DNA from: Chiridota heheva | Lineage: Eukaryota > Echinodermata > Holothuroidea > Apodida > Chiridotidae | DNA length: 64,000 nt | Reading direction: 5' to 3' | Assembly: GCA_020152595.1 (NCBI GenBank) | Contig: JAIGNY010002010.1 | Coordinates: 1 to 64,000 of the forward strand | Shown here: positions 16,081 to 29,485 of the stretch, one piece after another | Position numbering within the stretch: position 1 is the first letter of the stretch | Layout: the number at the start of each line of letters is the position of its first letter | Program-made: the position numbers and the translations under genes | The notes under the pieces: model-generated | Databases searched by the model: none | Seen by the model: the letters and a program-made list of their open reading frames with translations, nothing else | Told to the model about the DNA's origin: nothing

Positions 16081-16465
16081 TGCTATTTGGTATGGGGGTT
16101 GGGATGGCATAGCTTGTCTCTTGTGCTCTCTCTTATGCTCAGTTTATTTCAAGGTATGGACAGGTATAATTTTTATATTTACCAAACGATCTTGAAAAAC
16201 CATGAATTTCAAAATTTGGAAATTTTTGATAAATGCAAAGTTGTTGTTCCTGTTCATTGTAGCCAGATTCTTCCATTCAAAATATTTGAGGGAAGGACCG
16301 AAAAACGATCATCATACTGTACAAAAACTTTAAAATGCAATTAGGAAATCTTTAACATTCCATATCTCCTGAATGGAATATGATATCAACTTGATTTTTG
16401 TACCAAATTGGATGAAAAAGTATGATTTTTCAACAAAAAAATTACAAAAAAATCATGGGAATATT
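16081..16465. other. Spacer between the left arm and the central minisatellites
   Basis: Contains a short open frame but no recognisable domain. Confidence 0.4.
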
Positions 16466-17058
16466 CCTTTAGGTTGCGACTTGAGTTGCGACTTGAGGTT
16501 GCGAGTTGAGGTTGCGACTTGAGGTTGCGACTTGAGGTTGCGACTTGAGGTTGCGAGTTGAGGTTGCGACTTGAGGTTGCGACTTGAGGTTGCGACTTGA
16601 GGTTGCGACTTGAGGTTGCGACTTGAGGTTGCGACTTGAGGTTGCGACTTGAGGTCAATTAAGTCTTGCGACTTGAGGCTGCGACTTGAGGTTGGGACTT
16701 GAGGTTGCGACTGAGGTTGGGACTTGAGGTTGCGACTTGAGGTTGGGACTTGAGGTTGCGACTTGAAGTTGCGACATGATTAAGGTTGCGACTTGAGGTT
16801 GAGTCTTGACTTGAGGTTGCGATTTGATTGAGGTTGCGACTGGAGGTTGAGACTTGATTGAGGTGGCGATTGCGATTGAGGTTGCGACTGGAGGTTGCGA
16901 CTGAGGCTTGAGCTTGCGATGGTGATTGAGGCTGGCGATTGCGATTGAGGTTGCGACTTGAGGCTGCGACAGAGGTTGCGACTTGAGGTTGCGACTTGAG
17001 CTTGCGACTTAAGGTTGCGACTTGAGCTTGCGACATGAGCTTGCGACTTGCGCTTACG
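16466..17058. repeat. 13-bp minisatellite, TTGAGGTTGCGAC type
   Basis: About 45 copies of TTGAGGTTGCGAC, regular at first and increasingly mutated toward 17,000. It shares the word CGACTTGAGG with the 15-bp array further right and keeps the 13-bp period of the next block. Confidence 0.97.
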
Positions 17059-17372
17059 ACTGGAGGTTGCGACTGGAGGCTGCAACTAGAGGTTGCTGCT
17101 GGAGGCTGCGACTGGAAGCTGCGATTGGAGGCTGCTACTGGAGGCTGCGACTGGAGGCTGCGACAGAAGGCTGCAACTGGAGGCTGCGACTGGAAGCTGC
17201 GACTGGAGGCTGCTGCTGGAGGCTGCGACTGGAGGTTGCGACTGAAGGCTGCGACTGGAGGCTGCGACTGGGGGCTGCGACTGGAAGCTGCGACTGGAGG
17301 CTGCGACTGGAGGCTGCGACTGGAGGCTGCAACTGGACGCTGCGACTGGAGGTTGCGCCTGGAGGTTGCGAC
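17059..17372. repeat. 13-bp minisatellite, TGGAGGCTGCGAC type
   Basis: About 24 copies of TGGAGGCTGCGAC, in direct continuity and the same period as the preceding block, differing at two positions per unit. It looks like a local variant that spread by unequal exchange. Confidence 0.97.
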
Positions 17373-18128
17373 TGACGAGCGTTGGGTCTGTTAGGTATAT
17401 GCGGGGGCGCGCGTTGGGTCTGTGGGTGCGCGCGTATGGTCTATGACAGCGCGCGTAAGTCCAAAAAAGCGCGCGTAAGGTCAGAAAGCGCGCGTAGTTA
17501 TGTAAGCGCGCGTAGGGTCAGGTGGGCGCGCGTAAAGTATGTGAATGTGCGCGCGTTAAGTCTGTGCTCGTGCGCGTGTTCGATCTGTGGGCGCGCGTAG
17601 GGTATGATAAGCGCGCGTATGTTAAAAGTGGGCGCGCGTATGGTCAAGTAAACGCGCATAGAATTAAAAAGCGCACGTCGAGTCAATTCAGGGCGCGTAT
17701 GGTCAAGGGAGCGCGCGTAGTCTAATACAGCGTGCGTAGATTTTTAAAAGCGCGGTATATTAGAGGAGCGCGCGTTACGTCTAGAGCACGTTGGACCTGG
17801 AAGCGCGCGTTGAGTTTAGATTGCGCGCGTAAAAGCTAGAAAACGCGCGTAACGTTTAATGAAGTGCGCAGGAGTGCGCGTGGGGCCTGAGAGCTCGCGT
17901 ATGGTCCAAAGAGCGCGCGTATGCGCCGAGAAAGGCGCGTTGGGTTCAGGGAGCGCGCGTAGGGTTTAGCGCGCGCGTTGGGTCTTGGAAAGTGCGTGTA
18001 GCGTACAAGGAAGTGCGCGTAAGGTCTCTAGGGGAGCGCGTAGGGTCCAGTGGAGCGCGGGTAGCGTCTAGGAAAGCGCGTAGGGTTTTTGGAGGGCGCG
18101 TAGGGCGCGCATGGAGGGTGCACATGGT
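17373..18128. repeat. GCGCGCGT-core array, ~20-bp spacing
   Basis: About 35 copies of a GCGCGCGT (or GCGCG) core followed by a variable 10-14-bp segment often starting AGGGTC or TTGGGTC. The core is conserved while the spacer drifts in length, unlike ordinary tandem arrays. It is extremely CpG-dense compared with the AT-rich surroundings. The alternating purine-pyrimidine core could adopt Z-DNA. I see no promoter motif or ORF that would make it a gene-associated CpG island. Confidence 0.93.
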
Positions 18129-19925
18129 ACAGGGTAGCTTGAAGCCACACGACTTGAAGCCACACGACTTGAAGCCACAGGACTTGAAGCCACACGATTT
18201 GAAGCCACACGATTTGAAGCCACACGACTTGAAGCCACACGACTTGAAGCCACAAGACTTGAAGCCACACGACTTGAAGCCACACGACTTGAAGCCACAC
18301 GACTTGAAGCCACACGACTTGAAGCCACACGACTTGAAGCCACACGACTTGAAGCCACGACTTGAAGCCACACGACTTGAAGCCACACGACTTGAAGCCA
18401 CACGACTTGAAGCCACACGACTTGAAGCCCACGACTTGAAGCCACCACGACTTGAAGCCACACGACTTGAAGCCACACGACTTGAAGCCCACGACTTGAA
18501 GCCACACGACTTGAAGCCACACGACTTGAAGCCACACGACTTGAAGCCACACGACTTGAAGCCCACGACTTGAAGCCACACGACTTGAAGCCACACGACT
18601 TGAAGCCACACGACTTGAAGCCACGACTTGAAGCCACACGACTTGAAGCCCACGACTTGAAGCCCACGACTTGAAGCCACACGACTTGAAGCCACACGAC
18701 TTGAAGCCACACGACTTGAAGCCACACGACTTGAAGCCACGACTTGAAGCCACGACTTGAAGCCCACGACTTGAAGCCACACGACTTGAAGCCACACGAC
18801 TTGAAGCCACACGACTTGAAGAAGCCACACGACTTGAAGCCCACGACTTGAAGCCACGACTTGAAGCCACACGACTTGAAGCCACACGACTTGAAGCCAC
18901 GACTTGAAGCCACACGACTTGAAGCCACGACTTGAAGCCACACGACTTGAAGCCACACGACTTGAAGCCACACGACTTGAAGCCACACGACTTGAAGCCA
19001 CACGACTTGAAGCCACACGACTTGAAGCCACGACTTGAAGCCACACGACTTGAAGCCACACGACTTGAAGCCACACGACTTGAAGAAGCCCACGACTTGA
19101 AGCCACACGACTTGAAGCCACACGACTTGAAGCCACACGACTTGAAGCCACACGACTTGAAGCCACACGACTTGAAGCCACACGACTTGAAGCCACACGA
19201 CTTGAAGCCACACGACTTGAAGCCACACGACTTGAAGCCACACGACTTGAAGAAGCCACACGACTTGAAGCCACACGACTTGAAGCACACGACTTGAAGC
19301 CACACGACTTGAAGCCACACGACTTGAAGCCACACGACTTGAAGCCACACGACTTGAAGCCACACGACTTGAAGCCACACGACTTGAAGCCACGACTTGA
19401 AGCCACACGACTTGAAGCCACACGACTTGAAGCCACGACTTGAAGCCACACGACTTGAAGCCACACGACTTGAAGCCACACGACTTGAAGCCACACGACT
19501 TGAAGCCACACGACTTGAAGCCCACGACTTGAAGCCACACGACTTGAAGCCCACGACTTGAAGCCACACGACTTGAAGCAACACGACTTGAAGCAACACG
19601 ACTTGAAGCCACACGACTTGAAGCCACACGACAAGAAGCCACACGACTTGAAGAAGCCACACGACTTGAAGCCCACGACTTGAAGAAGCCACGACTTGAA
19701 GCCACGACTTGAAGCCACACGACTTGAAGCCCACGACTTGAAGCCCACGACTTGAAGCCACACGACTTGAAGCCACACGACTTGATGCCACACGACTTGA
19801 AGCCACACGACTTGAAACCAAACGACTTTGAAGCCAAACGACTTCAAAGCCAAATGACTTCAATGCCACACGTTTTAAAGCCACACGACTTAAAGCCACA
19901 CGATTTTAAAGTCACACGACTTTAG
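18129..19925. repeat. 15-bp minisatellite, GACTTGAAGCCACAC type
   Basis: About 120 units of GACTTGAAGCCACAC, with 12-, 14- and 18-bp length variants (GACTTGAAGCCAC, GACTTGAAGCCCAC, GACTTGAAGAAGCCACAC). The right end decays through AAACGACTTTGAAG and CACACGATTTTAAAG forms. All three minus frames and one plus frame stay open for long distances because the unit length is a multiple of three and contains no stop. The implied peptides ([20 protein letters not shown]) are artefacts of the repeat. Confidence 0.98.
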
Positions 19926-19994
19926 TCACACAACTTTAAAGTTGTAACTTTTTCTTTAACCAAGCAAGCAACTCTTTATCTATTTCCTTTTTAA

Positions 19995-20239
19995 TTAAGG
20001 AAATTCACTAAACCGAAAGTGGGGGCGCTCGTTTATGCAAAATTTACAGATATTTTCTCCACAACAGATCGATAAACTTTATGCCTTCAATAGCCCACAG
20101 ACGTGGGGCTAAGTTCACTTAAATATTCATATTAACCAGAAAATTGCTATTTCGTTGTTGTGTACTAGATAAGCATTTGATTGGGGAGGAAGGGGGCATT
20201 AAAATACGTCCACACATTTTGGGTCTAGTACCCCTTTAA
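19995..20239. mobile_element. TTAA-flanked MITE, diverged copy
   Basis: Terminal repeats ACTAAACCGAAAGTG and GGTCTAGTACCCCT are bounded by TTAA. The interior (ACAGATATTTTCTCCACAACA, GATCGATAAACTTTATGCC, TAGCCCACAGACG) matches the copies at 58,167 and 61,417. No coding capacity. TTAA duplication suggests mobilisation by a piggyBac- or Kolobok-type transposase, which is inference. Confidence 0.85.
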
Positions 20240-20529
20240 ATATGTCGCGAAAAAGATGGGAAAGACTAATCTTGCTCAAACTTGATTGTGCGTATTGTGA
20301 ATGTATATTGAAATACGCCCATTAAAAATACATTTACAAAAGAAAATTCCCCAAACATCACAAATTTGTATTTTGATGAAAGTGACAAAATCTGTCATCA
20401 AGATTGGTTAAACTGAGACAATTTGACAGCGTTTTTCAAACTCCTTAAAAGGAAACAATATAAAATTATACTTCCTTGAAGTTGTGCAGCAAATTCTATT
20501 TGAGTCGTTGCCACCCCCCCCCCCTCCCC
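20240..20529. other. Spacer at the inner edge of the right arm
   Basis: Unique-looking AT-rich DNA ending in a C-rich run at 20,513-20,528, where alignment with the left arm begins. Confidence 0.4.
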
Positions 20530-23130
20530 ATTATCGACGCTGCCACAATACGTCACCCATATCATCGCACCCTATGCCCAATACGTCACTAAAACCTATG
20601 TACCATTTGACATCTGACCCTCGAGTCTGTCCCACCATATGTTTCATATACCATACAATATCATGCCTCATATCCATCCATATCTCATTTGCCATTCCAC
20701 CCATGACTCATATTACAACCCACCCTCTGTATTATACATGTACGCAATCATATCCACCATACAACACATTTCATCCCAATTTGTCCCCTATATGTTCCAC
20801 GTGCCATCCCACCCTATGTCCTAAATGTGATTCCATTTTAATTCACATATGTCATCTTATCATATGTCCCATCCCAAACTATGTCCCATATGACATCCCA
20901 CGCTGTCGCATACGTGAATGCAAAACCCACTAACCCATGCATATCACCTTATTCCATATGCCGACCAATTCTCATATGATATTTCAAGCTTTTTCGTATA
21001 CGCAATCTCACCCTTATGCAATACCTTTCACCCATATGTTCAAAACATTATGCCACCCCTACGTCTCACATTCCATCGCACCCTATGACTCATATGTCAT
21101 TCCAACTCTTCCAACTCTTTATCTCATCTTATGCCCATATACTATCCAATGTTATGCTCCCATTCTTTATTTGTATGTCATCGTACCCTCTATACACATG
21201 CCAACCTATACCACATCCAAACCCACCCAATGTCCCACATGGTATCTAAGTCTTTTCTAATACGCATTCCCACCTTTATCCAGTATGTTCCATTCCACCC
21301 TTTGTCTCGCATGCCATCCAACCCTATGCCCCTACTGACAAACCACCCTATTGTCCCGTATGACAAGACACCCTATGTCCCATATGCCATTTCACCATAT
21401 GTCCCATCCCAAACCATGTCCCACATGACAACCCACGCTATGTCGCATACGTGTACGCCAAACCCAGTATCATGTACCTGCTCCATGTGACATTCCACCG
21501 TGTCCAATGTGACATTTCACCCTTTGTCCCATATGGCAGTCCACCCTATATGTCCCATATGATATCCCACCTTATGTCGTATTTTCAATTCCATCTTCTT
21601 TATCCAATATTTTCCATCGCAGCATACGACCCACATGCTCCATGTGACATTTTAACGTATTTATATATGCCATCCATGTCGTACGCGCACTACCCCGTTT
21701 ATGCCACCCTACTGTCTCTTATGCCAACCTACTTCATGTTCCACATGATATCCCACCCTTTCTCTTTTAATCAATCCCATCCTCTATCCAATATGTTCTA
21801 TATGCCCAACATACCATCGTGCTAGTATGCTTCACAAGACATTTTAACCTATGTACCATGTGCCATCCATCTCACCTTATGCCTCATATGCAATTCCATA
21901 CTATGCGCCATAAGCCATACCACCTTTGTCTCACACGCCACCCCAAAACTATTTCCCATACGACAGCCAACTCGTTCGCCATTACACCCACTATTCCATC
22001 CCACCGTCCCACGTTATACTCCACCATATATGCGCAATCCAACCCTCTATACATTATCATGCCATCCCACCTATGATCCACATGCCATCCACATGTCATC
22101 CCACCCATGACCCACATGTCATCTCACCTATGACCCATATGTCATCCCACCTATGACCCACATGCCACCCAACATTATGATCCACATGTCATCCCACCTA
22201 TGAACCACATGCCACCCAACATTATGATCCACATGCCATCCCACATATGACCCACATGACACCCAACATTATGATCCACATGTCATCCCACCTATGACCC
22301 ACATGCCACCCAACATTATGATTCACATGTCATCCCATCTATGACCCACATGCCACCCAACATTATGATCCACAAGTCATCCCACCTATGACCCACAGGC
22401 CACCCAACATTATGATCCACATGTCATCCCACCTATGATCCACATGCCATCCACATGTCATCCCACCATGACCCACATGCCACCCAACATTATGATCCAC
22501 ATGTCATCCCACCTGACCCACATGACCCATGTCATCCCACCTATGACCCACATGCCACCCAACATGTCATCTCACCTATGACCCATATGTCATCCCACCT
22601 ATGACCCAATGCCACCCAACATTATGTCATCCCACCTATGAACCACATGCCACCCAACATTATGATCCACATGCCATCCACATGACCCACATGACACCCA
22701 ACATTATGATCCACATGTCATCCCACCTATGACCCACATGCCACCCAACATTATGATTCATGACAACCATCCCACCTATGCCACCCAACATTATGATCCA
22801 CATGCCATCCATGTCATCCCCATCTGATCCCATGTCATCCCACCTATGACCCACATGCCACTTAACATTATGATCCACATGCCATCCCACCTATCATGCC
22901 ACCCAACATTATGATCCCATGTCATCCCATCTATGACCCACATGCCACCCAACATTATGATCCACATGTCATCCCACCTATGACCCACATGCCACCCAAC
23001 ATTATGATCCACATGTCATCCCACCTAAGACCCACATGCCACCCAACATTATGATCCACATGTCATCCCACCTATGACTCACATGTCATCCTACCTATGA
23101 CCCACATGCCACCCAACATTATGATCCACA

Positions 23131-24053
23131 TTCAAGTAAATGGAACTGTAGTGGAACCTGTGCAATCAGCTCGCAATCTCGGTGTCATTTTTGACAAGCA
23201 GCTGTGCATGACACAACACGTTAACAATATTTGCAAGAACGCCACACACGCAATCAGATGCATTGGTCGAATCAGACACTATCTTTATAATGACACTACC
23301 GAGAAACTAGTACATGCTTATGTGACTTTTAGGTTGGATCAGTGTAATTCCTTTTTATACGGATTGCCTGATATCGAGATCATGAAATTGCAACGAGTCC
23401 AACATACCGCCGCCCGACTTGTAACACGCTCGAAAAAGCACGAGAGTATTTCCGAGATTCTGCGAAGACTCCATTGGTTGACCATTCGTCAGAGGATTGC
23501 CTTCAAGATTAATCTACTCACCTACAAAGCGCTTCACGCACTGACACTATCATACATATCAGATCTTGTTACACAATATGCCCCATCGCGGTCCTTACGT
23601 TCTTCGTCGCAAAACCTTATCAAGCCCCCTACATGTCGTTCTCGCACTTCTTATGGAAGACGTTCTTTCATGGAAGCGGCTCACACCGAATGGAACAAAC
23701 TGCCTTTGCATGTTAAACTTGCGTCTTCAATAATTGTCTTCAAATCCAAACTTAGGACTTTTCTTTTTACACAATGACCGTAGATCTATATTTTTGTATT
23801 CTGTATCTACCATAATCATTTTTATTCTTTTACACCTATTTCTACATAAATGTTTTTTTAAATCTGCATTTCCATTTTAAATTTGCATTCCATTTTAAAT
23901 ATGCATTTCAATTTTAATGTTCGGTACTTTGTAACTTATGAATTTTAAGTTTTTTGTTTTTTCTCTTCCATTTTTATTGTATTGTACAGCGCTTTGAGAT
24001 TCTTCTGAGTTAAAGGCGCTTTATAAGCACCAGCTATTATTATTATTATTATT
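23131..24053 (+). mobile_element. 5'-truncated CR1/L2-like LINE, copy 1
   Basis: The open frame to 23,777 encodes about 215 residues of the C-terminal end of a non-LTR reverse transcriptase. Visible landmarks are ARNLGVIFD, CNSFLYGLP, KLQRVQHTAARLV, LHWLTIRQRIAFK, TYKALHAL and WNKLPLHV, in the usual order for CR1/L2/Rex-type elements. The 3' UTR ends with GCGCTTTGAGATTC, GGCGCTTTATAAGCACC and six ATT repeats, the normal tail of this group. The 5' part of the element is missing. The ATG at 23,097 lies in satellite and is not a native start. Confidence 0.92.
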
Positions 24054-24824
24054 ACACCACCTACGACCCACATGCCACCCAACATTATGATCCACATGTC
24101 ATCCCATCTATGACCCACATGCCACCCAACATTATGATCCACATGTCATCCCACCTATGACCCACATGCCACCCAACATTATGATCCACATGTCATCCCA
24201 CATATGACCCACATGCCACCCAACATTATGATCAACATGTCATCCCACCTATGACCCACATGCCACCCAACATTATGATCCACATGTCATCCCACCTATG
24301 ACCTACAAGCCACCCAACATTATGATCCACATGCCATCCCACCTATGATCCACATGCCACCCAACATTATGATCCACATGCCATCCCACCTATGATCCAC
24401 ATGCCACCCAACATTATGATCCACATGTCATCCCACTTATGACCCACATGCCACCCAACATTATGATCCACATGTCATCCCACCTATGACCCACATGCCA
24501 CCCAACATTATGATCCACATGTCATCCCACCTATGACCTACAAGCCACCCAACATTATGATCCACATGCCATCCCACCTATGATCCACATGCCACCCAAC
24601 ATTATGATCCACATGCCATCCCACCTAAGACCCACATGCCACCCAATATTATGATCAACATTTTATCCCACCTATGACCCACATGCCACCCAACATTATG
24701 ATCCACATGTCATCCCACCTATGACCCACATGCCACCCAACATTATGATCCACATGTCATCCCACCTATGACTCACATGTCATCCTACCTATGACCCACA
24801 TGCCACCCAACATTATGATCCACA

Positions 24825-25738
24825 TTCAAGTAAATGGAACTGTAGTGGAACCTGTGCAATCAGCTCGCAATCTCGGTGTCATTTTTGACAAGCAGCTGTG
24901 CATGACACAACACGTTAACAATATTTGCAAGAACGCCACACGCAATCAGATGCATTGGTCGAATCAGACACTATCTTTATAATGACACTACCGAGAAACT
25001 AGTACATGCTTATGTGACTTTTAGGTTGGATCAGTGTAATTCCTTTTTATACGGATTGCCTGATATCGAGATCATGAAATTGCAACGAGTCCAACATACC
25101 GCCGCCCGACTTGTAACACGCTCGAAAAAGCACGAGAGTATTTCCGAGATTCTGCGAAGACTCCATTGGTTGACCATTCGTCAGAGGATTGCCTTCAAGA
25201 TTAATCTACTCACCTACAAAGCGCTTCACGCACTGACACTATCATACATATCAGATCTTGTTACACAATATGCCCCATCGCGGTCCTTACGTTCTTCGTC
25301 GCAAAACCTTATCAAGCCCCCTACATGTCGTTCTCGCACTTCTTATGGAAGACGTTCTTTCATGGAAGCGGCTCACACCGAATGGAACAAACTGCCTTTG
25401 CATGTTAAACTTGCGTCTTCAATAATTGTCTTCAAATCCAAACTTAGGACTTTTCTTTTTACACAATGACCGTAGATCTATATTTTTGTATTCTGTATCT
25501 ACCATAATCATTTTTACTCTTTTACACCTATTTCTACATAAATGTTTTTTAAATCTGCATTTCCATTTTAAATTTGCATTCCATTTTAAATATGCATTTC
25601 AATTTTAATGTTCGGTACTTTGTAACTTATGAATTTTAAGTTTTTGTTTTTCTCTTCCATTTTATTGTATTGTACAGCGCTTTGAGATTCTTCTGAGTTA
25701 AAGGCGCTTTATAAGCACCAGCTATTATTATTATTATT
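24825..25738 (+). mobile_element. 5'-truncated CR1/L2-like LINE, copy 2 (frameshifted)
   Basis: Almost identical to copy 1, with the same breakpoints in the same satellite context 1,694 bp downstream. Differences seen are a 2-bp loss in the CACACACGC run near 24,937 (which breaks the reading frame), one T/C change near 25,516, shorter homopolymers, and five instead of six ATT repeats. It was therefore duplicated with its flanks, not by a second retrotransposition. Confidence 0.93.
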
Positions 25739-28700
25739 ACACCACCTACGACCCACATGCCACCCAACATTATGATCCACATGTCATCCCATCTATGACC
25801 CACATGCCACCCAACATTATGATCCACATGTCATCCCACCTATGACCCACATGCCACCCAACATTATGATCCACATGTCATCCCACATATGACCCACATG
25901 CCACCCAACATTATGATCAACATGTCATCCCACCTATGACCCACATGCCACCCAACATTATGATCACATGTCATCCCACCTATGACCTACAAGCCACCCA
26001 ACATTATGATCCACATGCCATCCCACCTATGATCCACATGCCACCCAACATTATGATCCACATGCCATCCCACCTATGATCCACATGCCACCCAACATTA
26101 TGATCCACATGTCATCCCACTTATGACCACATGCCACCCAACATTATGATCCACATGTCATCCCACCTATGACCCACATGCCACCCAACATTATGATCCA
26201 CATGTCATCCCACCTATGACCTACAAGCCACCCAACATTATGATCCACATGCCATCCCACCTATGATCCACATGCCACCCAACATTATGATCCATGCCAT
26301 CCCACCTAAGACCACATGCCACCCAATATTATGATCAACATTTTATCCCACCTATGACCCACATGCCACCCAACATTATGATCCACATGTCATCCCACCT
26401 ATGACCCACATGCCACCCAACATTATGATCCACATGTAATCCCATCTATGACCCACATGCCACCCACCATTATGATCCACATGTCATCCCACCTATGACC
26501 CACATGCCACCCAACATTATGATTCATATGTCATCCGAACTAAGACCCACATGCCACCCAACATTATGATCCACATGTCATCCCACCTATGACCCACATG
26601 CCACCCAACATAATGATCCACATGCCATCCCACCTATGACCCACATGCCACCCAACATTATGATCCACATGTCATCCCACCTATGACCCACATGCCACCC
26701 AACATTATGATCCACATGTCATCCCACCTATGACCCACATGCCACCCAACATTATGATTCACATGTCATCCCACCTAAGACCCACATGCCACCCAACATT
26801 ATGATCCACATGTCATCCCACCTATGACTCACATATCATCCCACCTATGACCCACATGCCACCCAACGTTATGATCCACATGTCATCCCACCTACGACCC
26901 ACATGCCACCCAACATTATGATCCACATGTCATCCCATCTATAACCCACATGCCACCCAACATTATGATCCACATGTCATCCCACCTATGACCCACATGC
27001 CACCCAACATTATGATTCACATGTCATCCCATCTATGACCCACATGCCACCCAACATTATGATCCACATGTCATCCCCCCTATGACCCACATGCCACCCA
27101 ACATTATGATCCACATGTCATCCCACCTATGACCCACATGCCACCCAACATTATGATCCACATGTCATCCCACCTATGACCTACAAGCCACCCAACATTA
27201 TGATCCACATGCCATCCCACCTATGATCCACATGCCACCCAACATTATGATCCACATGCCATCCCACCTAAGACCCACATGCCACCCAATATTATGATCA
27301 ACATTTTATCCCACCTATGACCCACATGCCACCCAACATTATGATCCACATGTCATCCCACCTATGACCCACATGCCACCCAACATTATGATCCACATGT
27401 AATCCCATCTATGACCCACATGCCACCCAACATTATGATCCACATGTCATCCCACCTATGACCCACATGCCACCCAACATTATGATTCATATGTCATCCG
27501 AACTAAGACCCACATGCCACCCAACATTATGATCCACATGTCATCCCACCTATGACCCACATGCCACCCAACATAATGATCCACATGCCATCCCACCTAT
27601 GACCCACATGCCACCCAACATTATGATCCACATGTCATCCCACCTATGACCCACATGCTACCCAACATTATGATCCACATGTCATCCCACCTATGACCCA
27701 CATGCCACCCAACATTATGATTCACAGGTCATCCCACCTACGACCCACATGCCACCCAACATTATGATCCACATGTCATCCCACCTATGACTCACATATC
27801 ATCCCACCTATGACCCACATGCCACCCAACATTATGATCCACATGTCATCCCACCTATGACCCACATGCCACCCAACATTATGATCCACATGTCATCCCA
27901 TCTATAACCCACATGCCACCCAACATTATGATCCACATGTCATCCCACCTATGACCCACATGCCACCCAACATTATGATCCACATGTCATCCCACATAAG
28001 ACCCACATGCCACCCAACATTATAATCCACATGTCATCCCACTTATGACCCACATGCCACCCAACATTATGATCCACATGTCATCCCATCTATGACCCAC
28101 ATGCCACCCAACATTATGATCCACATGTCATCCCCCCTATGACCCACATGCCACCCAACATTATGATCCACATACCATCCCACCTAAGACCCACATGCCA
28201 CCCAACATTATGAGCCACATGTGATCCCACCTATGACCTACAAGACACCCAACATTATGATCCACATGCCATTTCACCTATGATCCACATACCACCCAAC
28301 ATTATGATCCACATGTCATCCCACTTATGACCCACATGCCACCCAACATTATGATCCACATGTCATCCCATCTATGACCCACATGTCACCCAACATTATG
28401 ATCCACATGTCATCCCACCTATGACCTACAAGCCACCCAACATTATGATCCACATGTCATCCCACCTATGACCCACATGCCACCCAACATTATGATCCAC
28501 ATGTTATCCCATCTATGACCCACATGCCACCCAACATTATGATCCACATGCCATCCCACCTATGACCCACATGCCAACCAACATTATGACCCATATGCCA
28601 CCCAATATTATGATCCACATGTCATCCCACCTATGACTCACATGCCACCCAACATTATGATTCACATGTCATTCCACCTATGACCCACATACCACCCAAC

Positions 28701-29485
28701 ATTATGATCCACATGCCATCCCACCTATGACCCACATGCCACCCAACATTATGACCCACATGCCACCCAATATTATGATCCATATGTCATCCCACCTATG
28801 ACCCACATGCCACCCAACATTATGATCCACATGTCATCCCACCTATGACCCACATGCCACCCAACATTATGATCCATGTCATCCATGCCATCCCACCTAT
28901 GACCCACATGCCACCCAACATTATGACCCACATGCCACCCAATATTATGATCCATATGTCATCCCACCTATGACCCACATGCCACCCAACGTTATGATTC
29001 ACATGTCATCCCACCTATGACCCACATGCCACCCAACATTATGACCCACATGCCACCCAATATTATGATCCATATGTCATCCCACCTATGACCCACATGC
29101 CACCCAACGTTATGATTCACATGTCATCCCACCTATGACACATGCCACCCAACATTATGACCCACATGCCACCCATATTATGATCCATATGTCATCCCAC
29201 CTATGACCCACATGCCACCCAACGTTATGATCCATATGTCATCCCACCTATGACCCACATGCCACCCAACATTATGACCCACATGTCATCCCACCTATGA
29301 CCCACATGCCACCCAACATTATGATTCACATGTCATCCCACTTATGAACCACATGCACATTTTGAATAATAGCATGTCGGGATTTACATTTTAACATGTG
29401 TTTTAAAAGAAATACCTTATTCAACTGTATATGGACAGATAGAGATGTTATATTCTTCACAAAGCTCCTTAAATGTTGAACAGAA

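Larger units (their letters stand above)
22076..29345. repeat. 47-bp satellite array with higher-order structure
   Basis: About 115 copies of a 47-bp unit made of two related halves: a 23-bp half starting CACATGTCATCCCACC and a 24-bp half starting CACATGCCACCCAACATTA. Rare variants recur at fixed distances. CACATGTAATCCCATCT is at 26,431 and 27,394, and AACATTTTATCCC is near 24,657, 26,338 and 27,301. This shows higher-order units of about 0.96 kb, or about 1.69 kb with a LINE. The right end (28,560-29,340) uses a shorter ATGACCCACATGCCACCCAA variant. The ORFs reading MDHNVGWHVGH are artefacts. Confidence 0.97.

Noticed and set aside
17022-17394. Cys/Trp-rich WRLRLEAATGGCD peptide on the plus strand
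   Set aside because: Direct translation of the 13-bp minisatellite in two overlapping frames.
17946-19899. Open frames of 589-635 codons on the minus strand and DLKPH-repeat frames on the plus strand
   Set aside because: The 15-bp repeat has no stop in these frames and a length divisible by three, so three overlapping frames are open at once. Unit-length variants shift the frame repeatedly, and there is no unique N- or C-terminal domain.
23097-23130. ATG start for the LINE ORF
   Set aside because: It lies in satellite sequence fused upstream of the truncated LINE, so it is not a native start codon.
22660-29002. MDHNVGWHVGH-type repeated frames in the 47-bp satellite
   Set aside because: 47 is not a multiple of three, so the frame cycles through all phases, and stops appear wherever units vary. 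Purely repeat-derived.
22076-29345. CRISPR array (short regular repeats)
   Set aside because: Units are contiguous tandem copies with no unique spacers, and the DNA is eukaryotic.
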